Source of the DNA: Spirochaetota bacterium
GTDB taxonomy: Bacteria > Spirochaetota > Spirochaetia > SZUA-6
Assembly (NCBI GenBank): GCA_013151965.1
Contig: JAADHF010000045.1
Span: forward strand, 20,096-84,095
Direction of reading: 5' to 3'
DNA length: 64,000 nucleotides
This document shows, piece by piece, positions 1 to 10,800 of this stretch. Each line of letters begins with the position of its first letter. Positions within the stretch are counted from its first letter, which is position 1. The position numbers and the translations under genes are program-made. The notes below the pieces were generated by a model. The model saw nothing but the letters and a program-made list of their open reading frames with translations, was not told the origin of the DNA and searched no databases.

Positions 1-1
1 A

Positions 2-1699
2 ATCGGAGCGGTAATAAGCGGTCTTTGTACTGCGGACAGGTATAAAGACTTTTTTAACGGTACACTGCTCTACGGACCTCTGTTTGACCGGAATGCAAAT
101 GTAACAGCCCGTCTGGGAAAAGACGGGGAAGTATACTACTCAAGTATCGATAACTTTGATTCTGACAATTATCATTCGAAGTTTCACAAAATAGAAGAAG
201 ATTACGATATAGATATTGTTTACGGCAAACGGCTTTTAGTTAATGAATTCAATGTAAATAAAAAGAATACGGTAGATACGATACTTGTATCGATAAACCG
301 GATTAACGAAGATAAGCTGAATAGATTTAAATTTGAATTATGGCAAAAATACGGAGTCGAATCGGATAGATACTCCAGCTGGGATTACGAACAGTATGTA
401 AGGATAGCCCCTGCCTATCCGGACATTCTAAAAGCATTGTACCCTGACGGGTGTAGGTTTTATCATTTTGCCCACGAGTATATGGGAGTTCCGGCGGGAC
501 TGTCTGTGCTTATTAACGGGTTAAAAAAAGAGTACAACAGAACTATTTTCTATGCTCATGAAATATCACCCTGCAGAGGGGTGGTAGAAGAAAGCCCCGG
601 CCATGATATTTCCTTTTATCCGGCTATGTATGAAAGTATAAGAAGGGGGAGGAATTTCGAAGATGACTACGGAAGCCAGGCGGATAATTACAGAGCTGAA
701 CTTGTCAGGAGTACTGTAAACTTTGATTATGTTTTTGCAGTAAGTGACCTTGTTAAAGATGAGTATAGATATTTTATTCCGCATGCCGATGAGAACAAAA
801 TAAAGGTTGTATATAACGGGATTCCGGTTAAGTTGATAAATCCGGATGAAAAACTTAAGAGCAGGAAACTCCTTCAGGATTATGTGGAAAATCTCTATAA
901 TTATACTCCCGACATTATCTTTACCCATGTAACACGGCTTGTAATCAGTAAAGGAATCTGGCGGGATATAACACTTCTGTATATCCTTGATGAAATATTT
1001 CACCGGTACGGTGTTAAAGGCGCTTTTATTCTTTTAACGACACTTGTCGGCACGGGGAGGGACTCTGCTTCTATCGCGGCCATGGAGGAGGAGTACGGCT
1101 GGCCGGTGGTTCACAGAGAGGGATGGCCCGACCTTGTAGGTTATGAAAAGGATATATACGACTATTTATCACTATTTAATGCACGGTCTAAGAATATAAA
1201 AGCTGTTTTTCTAAATCAATTCGGGTTCGACAGACGAAGCTGCGGCAGAAGGGTGCCTGAAACGGCGAGTTTTAGAGATTTAAGGGTTGGCTCCGATGCT
1301 GAATTCGGGTTTTCGATATATGAACCCTTCGGTATAGCACAGTTAGAGGTTATTCCGTTCGGAGGTATCGCGGCGCTTTCGTCTTCCTGCGGTTCCTCTT
1401 TTCTTTTAAAAAACACCCTTTCCGGCAGTAAATCCGCACATTACAGTATTGTGGATTTTATCGGCCGGGCAAAAGAATTTTCAGGTTCCGGCACCGCTTC
1501 AGCCGCCGGCACCGGTATCGATTCCGATGAAAGGTTTAAAATAGAAAAGTCCATCTTAAAAAGTATAGCAGGTACTCTGTTTAACTCGCTGCCGAAAGAC
1601 GATTCGGAGCGCATAGCGGGGTTAAAGTCAGCTCAGGAATGTGTGGATAAACTCGGATGGGAAGCTATTGTTGATCAGATGGATCTTTCCACTTTATAA
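2..1699 (+). CDS. Glycosyltransferase / glycogen synthase-like protein, 5'-truncated by window edge
   Basis: Frame 2 is open from base 2 (IGAVISGLCTADRYKDFFNG...) into the tracked ORF at 437 (a TTG codon), so the real start lies outside the window. C-terminal 'GFSIYEPFGIAQLEVIPFGG' resembles the GT-B acceptor-side motif. Confidence 0.75.
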   Translation: MGAVISGLCTADRYKDFFNGTLLYGPLFDRNANVTARLGKDGEVYYSSIDNFDSDNYHSKFHKIEEDYDIDIVYGKRLLVNEFNVNKKNTVDTILVSINRINEDKLNRFKFELWQKYGVESDRYSSWDYEQYVRIAPAYPDILKALYPDGCRFYHFAHEYMGVPAGLSVLINGLKKEYNRTIFYAHEISPCRGVVEESPGHDISFYPAMYESIRRGRNFEDDYGSQADNYRAELVRSTVNFDYVFAVSDLVKDEYRYFIPHADENKIKVVYNGIPVKLINPDEKLKSRKLLQDYVENLYNYTPDIIFTHVTRLVISKGIWRDITLLYILDEIFHRYGVKGAFILLTTLVGTGRDSASIAAMEEEYGWPVVHREGWPDLVGYEKDIYDYLSLFNARSKNIKAVFLNQFGFDRRSCGRRVPETASFRDLRVGSDAEFGFSIYEPFGIAQLEVIPFGGIAALSSSCGSSFLLKNTLSGSKSAHYSIVDFIGRAKEFSGSGTASAAGTGIDSDERFKIEKSILKSIAGTLFNSLPKDDSERIAGLKSAQECVDKLGWEAIVDQMDLSTL

Positions 1700-4205
1700 G
1701 TTCGGGAAACATGGTTTTTATATCCTCATTTGCCGGAACAAGGCGCACATTGATGCTCTGCAGCCCTGAGGATTTTAAAGTAAGCGTCCCCTGGTACTTC
1801 CCGGTTTTGTCTGCATATTTCTCCTTGAAATTAAGTCCGGATACTTGAAGTTTTTCCTGCTTTTCCGAATAGTAGCAGAGTTCGACGTTAAACAGTTCCG
1901 AATCTGCATCATCGAGATAAACATAGCATTCCACCTGTATCGTATCATTTGTGTAGAGGTCTTCATGCTTATCGATATCCGTAAATATGTTTTTAATATA
2001 AATCTCATTCCAGAATGAAACTATTCTGTCATGTTCATTTATAAGTTTTTTCAGGTAGCTTCCGTTATTCTTTAATAATTTTTTATTATTGGCTGCGGCA
2101 GGCAGGTAAAATTTTTCGGTATAATCACTGAGCATTCTGCTGATGGTGAAGTTTTTATAAACAGAATAGATTGATTCCTTCATCATCTGAACCCAGACCC
2201 TCGGTATATCATGATCGTCTCTCTCGTAGTACAGCGGAGCGATTTCTTCTTCTAAAGTATCGTATATCTGCTGAGCTTCCGCATAATCTTTTAGATCCTG
2301 GTTATCGTAAATTTCACCTGCGGTAATTGCCCACCCGTTTCTCCCGTTGTAACACTCCGGCCACCAGCCGTCCATTACGCTTAAATTTAGAACACCGTTC
2401 ATCCCCGCCTTCATGCCCGAAGTTCCGGAAGCCTCCATCGGTTTTATGGGGTTGTTCAGCCATACATCCACACCCTGCACAAGATTCTCTGCGATTTTTC
2501 TGTTATAATTTTCAATAAAGATGAGCTTGTCTTCCACATGATACTCTTTTGAGTAATCGATTATTTCTTTTATCATATTTTTGCCCGCAAGGTCCGCAGG
2601 ATGTGCTTTTCCTGCAAAGATTATCTGAACAGGCCTTTTCGTGTTGGTGATGAGATTCATCAGCCTTTCCTTATCATGTATCAGCAGGGTAGGCCGTTTA
2701 TATGTTGCGAATCTTCTTGCATATCCGATTGTAAGTGTATGAACATCGAGCATTTCCTGTATTCTTTTTATTTTTATAACGGAGAACCCTTTATGAACTG
2801 CCTCTGCTTTTACCGTATCCCTGAGGAAAGAAACCATCTCTCGTTTCCTCTGCATGTGGGCTTCCCATATCTCTTCATCCGGAATATCCGGAATTCTTTT
2901 AAGCATATCCACATTCCTGCCCGAATAAACATAATCGGGTCCTATGTATCTTCGAAACAGATAGCGCATCTCATTGGAAAGCCAGGAATGGTGAACGCCA
3001 TTGGTGACATTGGTAATCGGGACTTCATTTATGACCCTGTTGGGGAAGAGGTCTTTCCACATCTCCTTTGAAACTTCCGAGTGCAGTGCGGAAACTCCGT
3101 TTATGTACTGGGAGAATTTAATGGCAAGTACAGGCAGCCAGAAAGTTTCCTTGCCGTTATATGCCCCGTACTTGATAAAGTTATCAAAGGTAACTCCCAT
3201 GGCTTCGATATCTTTTTTTAAATACTTTTTTATCATTTCCACCGGAAAATTCTCATTTCCCGCCTGAACCGGTGTATGCGTTGTAAATATGGAAGTGCTT
3301 TTAATTAATCCGGCGGCCTCATTAAAAGTATACTTTTCGTCTGTTACCAGTCCTTTTAATCTTTCAATAATAAGAAACGCCGAATGTCCTTCATTAAGAT
3401 GAAAAACAGCAGGTTTTATATTCAGCTTTTTAAGCAGCCGTAAACCGCCGAAACCTAAAATAATTTCCTGCTGGATTCTCTTATCTCTGTCTGCGTCGTA
3501 TAAATAGTTTGTTATTGCCCTGTATTCCGGAGGATTTTCTTCTATATTCGTATCGAGAAGCAGGAGTTTTATCATACCCACGGTAATCTGCCAGGCTTTT
3601 ACCTTTATCTTTGTCCCTAAAATATCCACTGTAATGTAAACGGATTCTCCATCCGAATTTTTAAGTTCTTTAATGGGCATGTAGTATACGTTGTTTTCCG
3701 TATACGCTTCTTCCTGAATGCTGTTCGGGTTTATCCGCTGATCGAAGTATCCGTACCTGTAAAAAAGTCCGATCCCGATTATCGGTATTCCTAAATCCGA
3801 TGCACCCTTTATGTGATCTCCGGAGAGGATTCCGAGTCCTCCTGCATATATCGGAATGGATTTATGCAGGCCGAATTCCATGGAAAAATAGGCTATGGCC
3901 GAATCTTTGAATTTGTCCGCATATATTTTATTATGTTCGGAGTAAAGCTTGTACTTCTCCCATACATTGTTAAGGTCGTATAGAAATGCTTCGTCTTTGG
4001 CCAGTTCTTTCATACGGTCGTCATTAATCAGGTGGAGAAGTTTTACCGGATTTTTATTGAATTTCCGGAAGAGGTTTGTATCTATTCTTTCAAAGAGGTT
4101 TAAGGCATCGTCGTCCCATAATGACCAGATGTTGTATGCAAGCTCAAAAAGTTTTTTCAGCTTTTCGGGATAGCGCGGGTTTACAAAAAAATTTTTTAAA
4201 AACAT
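1665..4205 (-). CDS. glgP: Alpha-glucan (glycogen/maltodextrin) phosphorylase, GT35
   Basis: 'EASGTSGMKAGMNGVLNLSVMDGWW' and 'YARRFATYKRPTLL' typical of alpha-glucan phosphorylases; start moved to 4205 (MFLKNFF...) because of an AGGAG just upstream; tracked ORF begins at 4253. Confidence 0.93.
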   Translation of the reverse strand: MFLKNFFVNPRYPEKLKKLFELAYNIWSLWDDDALNLFERIDTNLFRKFNKNPVKLLHLINDDRMKELAKDEAFLYDLNNVWEKYKLYSEHNKIYADKFKDSAIAYFSMEFGLHKSIPIYAGGLGILSGDHIKGASDLGIPIIGIGLFYRYGYFDQRINPNSIQEEAYTENNVYYMPIKELKNSDGESVYITVDILGTKIKVKAWQITVGMIKLLLLDTNIEENPPEYRAITNYLYDADRDKRIQQEIILGFGGLRLLKKLNIKPAVFHLNEGHSAFLIIERLKGLVTDEKYTFNEAAGLIKSTSIFTTHTPVQAGNENFPVEMIKKYLKKDIEAMGVTFDNFIKYGAYNGKETFWLPVLAIKFSQYINGVSALHSEVSKEMWKDLFPNRVINEVPITNVTNGVHHSWLSNEMRYLFRRYIGPDYVYSGRNVDMLKRIPDIPDEEIWEAHMQRKREMVSFLRDTVKAEAVHKGFSVIKIKRIQEMLDVHTLTIGYARRFATYKRPTLLIHDKERLMNLITNTKRPVQIIFAGKAHPADLAGKNMIKEIIDYSKEYHVEDKLIFIENYNRKIAENLVQGVDVWLNNPIKPMEASGTSGMKAGMNGVLNLSVMDGWWPECYNGRNGWAITAGEIYDNQDLKDYAEAQQIYDTLEEEIAPLYYERDDHDIPRVWVQMMKESIYSVYKNFTISRMLSDYTEKFYLPAAANNKKLLKNNGSYLKKLINEHDRIVSFWNEIYIKNIFTDIDKHEDLYTNDTIQVECYVYLDDADSELFNVELCYYSEKQEKLQVSGLNFKEKYADKTGKYQGTLTLKSSGLQSINVRLVPANEDIKTMFPELIKWKDPSDQQ

Positions 4206-4239
4206 ACCTGTTCTCCTGTTTATAACATCCAGTCTTATA

Positions 4240-5448
4240 TCACAAATTTTCATGGATGTCTAAATATATTTTAATAATCGACCGGGAAATTGTATCCCAG
4301 CTTGTTTTTTCTACCTCTCTTCCGGCTTTTTCCGCAGTCTTTTTCCTTTCCTGCGGATTTCTTATCAGCCTGCAGGCAAGGGAAGACATTCTGTCGATGT
4401 CGTTAAAATCAGTTTTATATATATTATTCATAAATTCCGAAACCCCCGATCTGCCGGAAGCAATAACGACAACCCCCGATCTCATCGCTTCGAGCACGGT
4501 TATGCCGAAGGGCTCGGATACCGACGGAAGAATAAGTATATCCGACGAATTTAAAATCTCCGCCACTTCTTTTCTGTTTAAAAAACCTGTAAAAATGAAT
4601 TTATCTTCCATTCCGTATTCGGCGGATTTCCTGATTAATTCGCCCTTGTAGTCGCCCTCGCCTGCCATTATAAAAGATGCTTCGGGACAGAGTTCGTGTA
4701 TTTTTTTTGCCGTTTCTAAAAAGTACTCAGGCCCCTTCTGGCGGGTAAGCCTTCCCAAAAAGAGAATTACAGGTTCTTTAGAGGTACGTTTCTCTTCTGC
4801 CGGTATTTCAGGCAATGTATACGAATTATACACTGTTTTGATTTTCTCCGCCTCTATGCCGTACTTTTCCCTGATAACAGACTTAGTGTAATTCGATACG
4901 GCAATAACCGCATCGGACATGAGAAGGCCCATCCGTTCTATTCTGTGTATTATTTCATTTCCCGGGCCGCAGGAACGGTCATATTCGGTTGAATGCACAT
5001 GAACCACAAGCGGTTTTCTCATTTTTTGTTTTAAAAAACCGGCTGCCGGATATGTAAGCCAGTCATGGGCGTGGATAATATCAAATTCAAGTTTTTCACC
5101 ATACCTGGACACTGTTTCCCTTAACCCCCTTACTCTCTGAAAAACCGCATCATTATAGAGATACGTTTCAGGTCCGGGATTTAACCCCAGGTATTGTAAC
5201 CGCTCTGCATAGGATTTAAAGTTTCTCATCTTAAAGTTATCTTCATCTTTCCGCAGGAAGAAGGAGGGTTCCAGGTTATCCGCATCTTCCGGAAGTGTAA
5301 GTTTAAAGTAGAGAGGGAAATTGGCCGGTAGAAAGAGGAAAATGGTTATGTTTAACCTAAGAAGCGCCTTTACAATACCGTAGCAGGCCATGCCGAGCCC
5401 TCCGGCAATAAACGGCGGAAACTCCCAGCAGAGCATTAGAATGGTCAT
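4240..5448 (-). CDS. GT4-type glycosyltransferase (glycogen-synthase-like)
   Basis: 'WEFPPFIAGGLG', 'HAHDWLTYPAAGFLK', 'LGRLTRQKGPEYFLE', 'PSVSEPFGITVLEAMRSG' GT-B motifs. Confidence 0.9.
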   Translation of the reverse strand: MTILMLCWEFPPFIAGGLGMACYGIVKALLRLNITIFLFLPANFPLYFKLTLPEDADNLEPSFFLRKDEDNFKMRNFKSYAERLQYLGLNPGPETYLYNDAVFQRVRGLRETVSRYGEKLEFDIIHAHDWLTYPAAGFLKQKMRKPLVVHVHSTEYDRSCGPGNEIIHRIERMGLLMSDAVIAVSNYTKSVIREKYGIEAEKIKTVYNSYTLPEIPAEEKRTSKEPVILFLGRLTRQKGPEYFLETAKKIHELCPEASFIMAGEGDYKGELIRKSAEYGMEDKFIFTGFLNRKEVAEILNSSDILILPSVSEPFGITVLEAMRSGVVVIASGRSGVSEFMNNIYKTDFNDIDRMSSLACRLIRNPQERKKTAEKAGREVEKTSWDTISRSIIKIYLDIHENL

Positions 5449-5495
5449 GCAATGGCCTCTACAGTATCAGGCTTATAAAAATATTCCATTTCGAA

Positions 5496-7502
5496 TCAGT
5501 CAGTGCAGTTCTCCTTAATCTTTTCGATACAGTATAAAGCGGCTACCGACCAGGCCTGGGCCGGTGTCCCTTTGGATTCTTCGGGGTTTTTCCCGTCCCA
5601 TATCTCTGCAACGGAAGCATAAATTCCGTCTAATATTTTAGCCTTTATCTCTGCGGTTATCCTCTCGAGTTCCGTATATAAAACATTTTTTTCGCCTGTT
5701 ATCTTCTTAAGTAATTTTGCATAGGGGAGAAGCAGCCACGCCCATACCGTACCCTGATGATAGGCCGAATCCCTTGTTTTCTGATCCCCGATGTACATGC
5801 CCTTAAACATCGGTGAATCTTCGGATAAAGTGCGCAGCCCGTAAGATGTTAACAGTTTATTTTTGGCTGTTTCATATGCTCTGACAAGATGTTTAATATC
5901 CATGAAATCGAAGGGCAGTGAGAGTGCGATTACGAAATTAGGTCTTATTTCGGGAACCGGTCTGTCATCTTCCAGACGATCGCATAATATACCATTACTG
6001 TAGAATTTACCCATACTCTCTTTTATTAAAGCTGCGGTTTTGTTAAGTTCTTCCGTATTTACGGAGTATGTATCGTTGGCTACAACCTTTTCCTTTAATT
6101 CCCCGGCCATTTCGATTACCATCCTGACCGTATTGTACCAGAGAGCGTTTATTTCCACGGGTTTCCCGTAACGGGGTGTAACAGGTATGTTGTCGACTTT
6201 TGCATCCATCCATGTTAAAGCGGCGCCTGTGTTTTTTCTTAAGACGATAAGGCCGTCTCCGGAATCGAAGAAAAAAGGAAGAGTGCCGTTGTACATGTAG
6301 TTTAATAGAATTTCTTTACAGTATTCATAGATTGTCTGTTTTTCTGCGCTGCTAAAATCAGTAAAAGATTCATACGCTCTTTGCACAAACCAAAGTGATG
6401 CATCGACGGTATCGTAATTTGCCCCCATGCCTCCTTCACCCTTTACATTGGGGAGCACGCCGTTTTGCAGTTCTCTGCCGTAGCTTTTAAGAACGGAGAA
6501 AACGAAACCGGATTCCTCTCTTTCCCGGGTATAGGCTTCCAGAGAAATCATGGTATCCCTCCCCCAGGCAGAAAACCAGGGGTATCCCGCAACAATATCC
6601 TTATTGATTCTAAAATCATTCATCATTTCTTTGAGTATACCGGGATAATCCTTCTTTAAAAACCCGGCATGCTGCGCGTTGCCGGTTGTAAAATGATATA
6701 CTCTTCTTTTAAGACGGGCATATCTTTCACGGATTCCTTTTTTGATACTCCCTATGCTGTTTTTTTTCAGGTCGTCTATATCACAACCGGAAAACATGAC
6801 TTCCATACATTCATTCGGTTTAAATATCCCGGTATGCAGAAAGGGAGAAACAAGGTCCTCATAGGCATCGTACCCTCTTAATGCTTCTTTTTTATAGTAA
6901 ACATTTCTGTAGATTACCGGGTCTTCGATTAAATTCCCTGAAAAGGTATAGAGGTATGCCTGCACTTTGTTGTCTTCCCGCTTTATAACTCCGTTTCTGT
7001 AAAGACCGGTATCCTTTATTCTGACCTCTGTGGGAATATAATCGAATAAACCGGGCCGGTTTACACTGTGATGATCCCTTAAGCTGAATTTATATCGAAA
7101 AGAATATTTAAGTGTCTGATTACCCGTATTCCGGTACCTTATAAGAGTAATATTTTCATCTTCATCCATAAATATTTCTTTCAGGATAATAACCGCCCCT
7201 CTTGCTGACGGTACCATGTAATTAAACAGGGGATACGGGCGGAGTTCCGAATGTTCCAGGTAATTCCTGCCATTGGGATATACAGTGTCCGGATAGTTAT
7301 TAGAATCCGTAAAAAAGGTTTCACCCATAATTTCGTATTTTTCTTCCACGGAGGATACAAGGTGTGTACGCTTTAAATCTTTCGATGATGCAATAAGCAG
7401 GCCGTGGTACTTTCTCGAGTTTACCAGGTTTCCGGTTCCCAGGGCATAGCCGCCTTTTCTGTTTGTCAACAGCCATTCCGAATTAGATAAATCTTTATTC
7501 AT
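5496..7502 (-). CDS. Amylo-alpha-1,6-glucosidase / glycogen debranching enzyme
   Basis: N-term 'NSEWLLTNRKGGYALGTGNLVNSRKYHGLLIAS' and 'GYPWFSAWGRDTMISLEA' typical of bacterial/archaeal debranching enzymes. Confidence 0.92.
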   Translation of the reverse strand: MNKDLSNSEWLLTNRKGGYALGTGNLVNSRKYHGLLIASSKDLKRTHLVSSVEEKYEIMGETFFTDSNNYPDTVYPNGRNYLEHSELRPYPLFNYMVPSARGAVIILKEIFMDEDENITLIRYRNTGNQTLKYSFRYKFSLRDHHSVNRPGLFDYIPTEVRIKDTGLYRNGVIKREDNKVQAYLYTFSGNLIEDPVIYRNVYYKKEALRGYDAYEDLVSPFLHTGIFKPNECMEVMFSGCDIDDLKKNSIGSIKKGIRERYARLKRRVYHFTTGNAQHAGFLKKDYPGILKEMMNDFRINKDIVAGYPWFSAWGRDTMISLEAYTREREESGFVFSVLKSYGRELQNGVLPNVKGEGGMGANYDTVDASLWFVQRAYESFTDFSSAEKQTIYEYCKEILLNYMYNGTLPFFFDSGDGLIVLRKNTGAALTWMDAKVDNIPVTPRYGKPVEINALWYNTVRMVIEMAGELKEKVVANDTYSVNTEELNKTAALIKESMGKFYSNGILCDRLEDDRPVPEIRPNFVIALSLPFDFMDIKHLVRAYETAKNKLLTSYGLRTLSEDSPMFKGMYIGDQKTRDSAYHQGTVWAWLLLPYAKLLKKITGEKNVLYTELERITAEIKAKILDGIYASVAEIWDGKNPEESKGTPAQAWSVAALYCIEKIKENCTD

Positions 7503-7629
7503 TTATTAATTGCTCCACAGTTGATTATCGTATTCCATTATAGTTATAATTCAATACAGTTTAAGAATAAAAAAAAGTTATTAACAGAGATATTTTATTT
7601 TTTTTAGGATAAAAAGTAGGGAGGAAAGA

Positions 7630-7857
7630 ATGGATTTTGTCGAAAGGATAGGCATCGCAGCCGGTGAGGTATGGAAGGCTTTAAAAGCATGGCAGTCGAT
7701 AGAGGACGGAGATTCCGGCATGACGATACCAAAATTAAAGTACCGGACCAACCTGCCCAATGATCTTCTCTACGAAGCTTTAGGCTGGCTTGCACGGGAG
7801 AATAAAGTGGTTTTTTTCGGTGAAGGGAAAAAAGCCAGGGTTTATTTAAAAGAATGA
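7630..7857 (+). CDS. Small winged-helix domain protein (DUF2582-like)
   Basis: 75 aa 'IGIAAGEVWKALKAW...LPNDLLYEALGWLARENKVVF'; good SD (GGGAGGAAAG). Confidence 0.8.
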   Translation: MDFVERIGIAAGEVWKALKAWQSIEDGDSGMTIPKLKYRTNLPNDLLYEALGWLARENKVVFFGEGKKARVYLKE

Positions 7858-7861
7858 TGCC

Positions 7862-10800
7862 ATGGGGATTTTAGCCAGGGGTCCATCTTTAGTTAAAATT
7901 TACGATACTACAAATATCGATGAGGATTTCTTAAATAACGATTCCGTTAAATCCGGGATTAAATCGGCTTTTGCGGAAAACAGGGCATTTCCGTTTTTTC
8001 CCGGTAAAGATATTCTGTCCCGGTTAAATCCGGAACCGGGACAGGAACCGGTACCGGAACTGGAATCGGTTTATTCATATTTATCGGATTTTAAAAATTC
8101 TATTTTTAAGAATATCTCGATAGACAATCCGGGTATTATTGCAGGGTTTAAAAGAGATGCACACCTGTCCTCGAGAGTAACAAATGCCGTTTATTTTATT
8201 CACAATGCCATAATCAGAAGTAAAAGCAGGGATTTAACAAAACGCCGCTTTGTGGTCATTAAAGAGAAAAGCGGTATGCCTTCATTTTTTCATCTGCCCG
8301 GCATAGCAACCATAATTTCTCATGTAGGCCCGGGTCCTGATTGGCCGGAAATTCCGACTGTTTATCTGCCGCTTACTCTGTTTGATACTCTTTTTTACAG
8401 TATAAAACATGATAATGGGAATCTGTTGTCCGTGTTTACATCATTAATGATTATCGAAGAGCGCGCCATAGAAACAGGTTTTCTGCATACGGAAGAAATT
8501 CATAAGAAAACTGCATTGGCACTTGATAGTTTTACCGATGAGATGGTACGTATCTCATTAATTGTTCAGGAAGAAAAGCCGGTCATCCCTTTTTATAAAA
8601 AGGTTCCGAAATTTACGATGAGCAGCAGGCATACATATGCTTTGCGGTTAAATGAGCATTTTCATGATAATACGGAACGGTTTAATTACGAAGAAAATGT
8701 AAAGGCGATTAAAGAATTGGACAGGCTGGCCAGGAGATATAAAAGATCCGATGATTATGTTTCATTGCGGGAGATCATCCGGCTTGTTGTTTCCGCGTCA
8801 GGGCATGATATCCATGAAGTACGAAAAAGAGCGAATATAATCCTTGAACGTATATTCTCTCCGAAGGAATATGATGCCCCCCTGGCAACTGCATTTGCCA
8901 GCATTATCATAGGAACGAAGCATGATTTCGTTTTTGATCTTCCGCCGACAAAGCTTGATTATTTTTTAAGAATATATATAAATAATTCCTCTCACGGTGT
9001 CACCCTGGAAAAATATCTTAAGTATACCGATATAAAATTAGAAAGGACTAAACTGCCCGGACTGAATAAAGGAAGATACGAAGGCAGTTACACGTTTAAA
9101 AAGCTCGGACAGTATGACTATACCGTATTTAAAAAAGGTAAAAAGAATACCCGGTGGATGCTCTGTCCGGAATGCAGCGGAAGAATCAATGTAATTCCTG
9201 ATATACGGGGACGAATTATTTTAGAGATATTTCCGGATATTCACGGATTTACAAGAGTATACTGGTGGAAGAACCGGGAGCATCCCGGTCTTGTCTATAA
9301 TGAGCACGGAGAAATTATCAGATTGGCTCAATTTGCCGATATTACCGCGCATCTTGACGATATGAAGGACCGTTATCGAATTACCGATATATACATTTTA
9401 GGTGCTCAGAGAAGGGGGAGCAACAGGGAAGACTGGGCTGAAGGGGCGACTTCGCCGTCACCCTTTTCGCCCATGAGCCTTGTTGAAATAGAAGGGGCGC
9501 TTGGCGGCGCCGATGCTTTTAAACAATTAGTGGAAAAGGCACACTCGCTTGATATAAAAGTAATAATGGATGTAATTCCCCACTTAAACAGAAAAAGCAG
9601 GGAAATTCCGGATGATTGCGTAGTCAAATGTTATGACGCCTCCGGCAACCTGGTGGAACGGGCTGCGACCGACGGCAGATACGGAAGCTGGAATGACGGG
9701 AAACTTCTCAATTACAGAAAATTCGAGGTCTGGGAGTGGCTTTCCGGATCGATAGAAAAAATGATAGAGCTGTATAATATCGATGGAATCAGGTTCGATT
9801 CGGCGCACGCCGTTCCCGTTATGATGAAGAGAAACAATTACCCCTTTATCTATAATACCGAAAGAAGCGCCGAGGATATGCTGGAAGGTGCCGTTATTGT
9901 AAATGACAGGGAGGATGAACACTTTATAACAACCGGGTACTACGATTCGGTCTGCAGAGATGTTATTGCGTGTCCCTTTCATCACTATGTGATGAATGTT
10001 ATCGAAAACAAGCTGAAGGAAAAACGGAAGGATTTTTTTATCAATGTGGCCGAATGCTACTGGGGCCGTGAAAAGTATCTGGCAAGATCGGGTATTATTT
10101 CCTATAACTCGGCACTTTTTAAAATATGCGAAAATATAACCCATGGTAAAACGGATGTAAGAGAAATCTACCATCTCTACGAAAACTATTTCCCGAACAC
10201 TCTGCCGGAGGGAACGGAACTGCTGGGCATATTGGGTAACCACGATGAAGACCGGCCCCTTTACGCTTTCGGACAGAGGGGATTACCGGCTGCGGCAATG
10301 CTTACCTCGTTTATGAGTAATATAGTTCTGGATTACGAAGGAAATGCAGAGGGAGAAATGTGGAAGGTTTATCTGGATAATATATACGTAAACTGGAATC
10401 AATTCGAGGATGTTTCCAACAGGACCATAACAGGCTTTTATGAACGTCTGTATGAATTTCATAGGGAGAACAGAGGAAAGGGTTATCTTGTCCGGACAAA
10501 TAACCGTATGGTTGCCGCAGCGGTAAAGTTCTCCGGCGACACCCTGTGGATCGGAGCTTTCAGCTTTTCCGGCAGCACCGAACATGTATTGATACAATTT
10601 GACCAGCCCGAACTGCCTGTCGATGAAGGCAAATATTTTAGAATCGTTGATCCGTTATACTCCCATATAACGGGCAGATACGGCTATATTACAGGAAAAG
10701 AACTACGTATTTCAAAAATATCCGCTGTTATCCCCTATACGGACCGCGTAAAGCTGTTAAAACTGGAAGTATTAAAAAATCCGGAGCAATTTTATGAGGA

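Noticed and set aside
566-1003. 145-aa minus-strand ORF
   Set aside because: Antisense to the glycosyltransferase frame; no recognisable protein features. Same reasoning for many similar ORFs (e.g. 2601-3071, 9584-10243, 11549-11962, 16938-17267, 19266-19583, 21506-21997, 59763-60170, 61971-62633).
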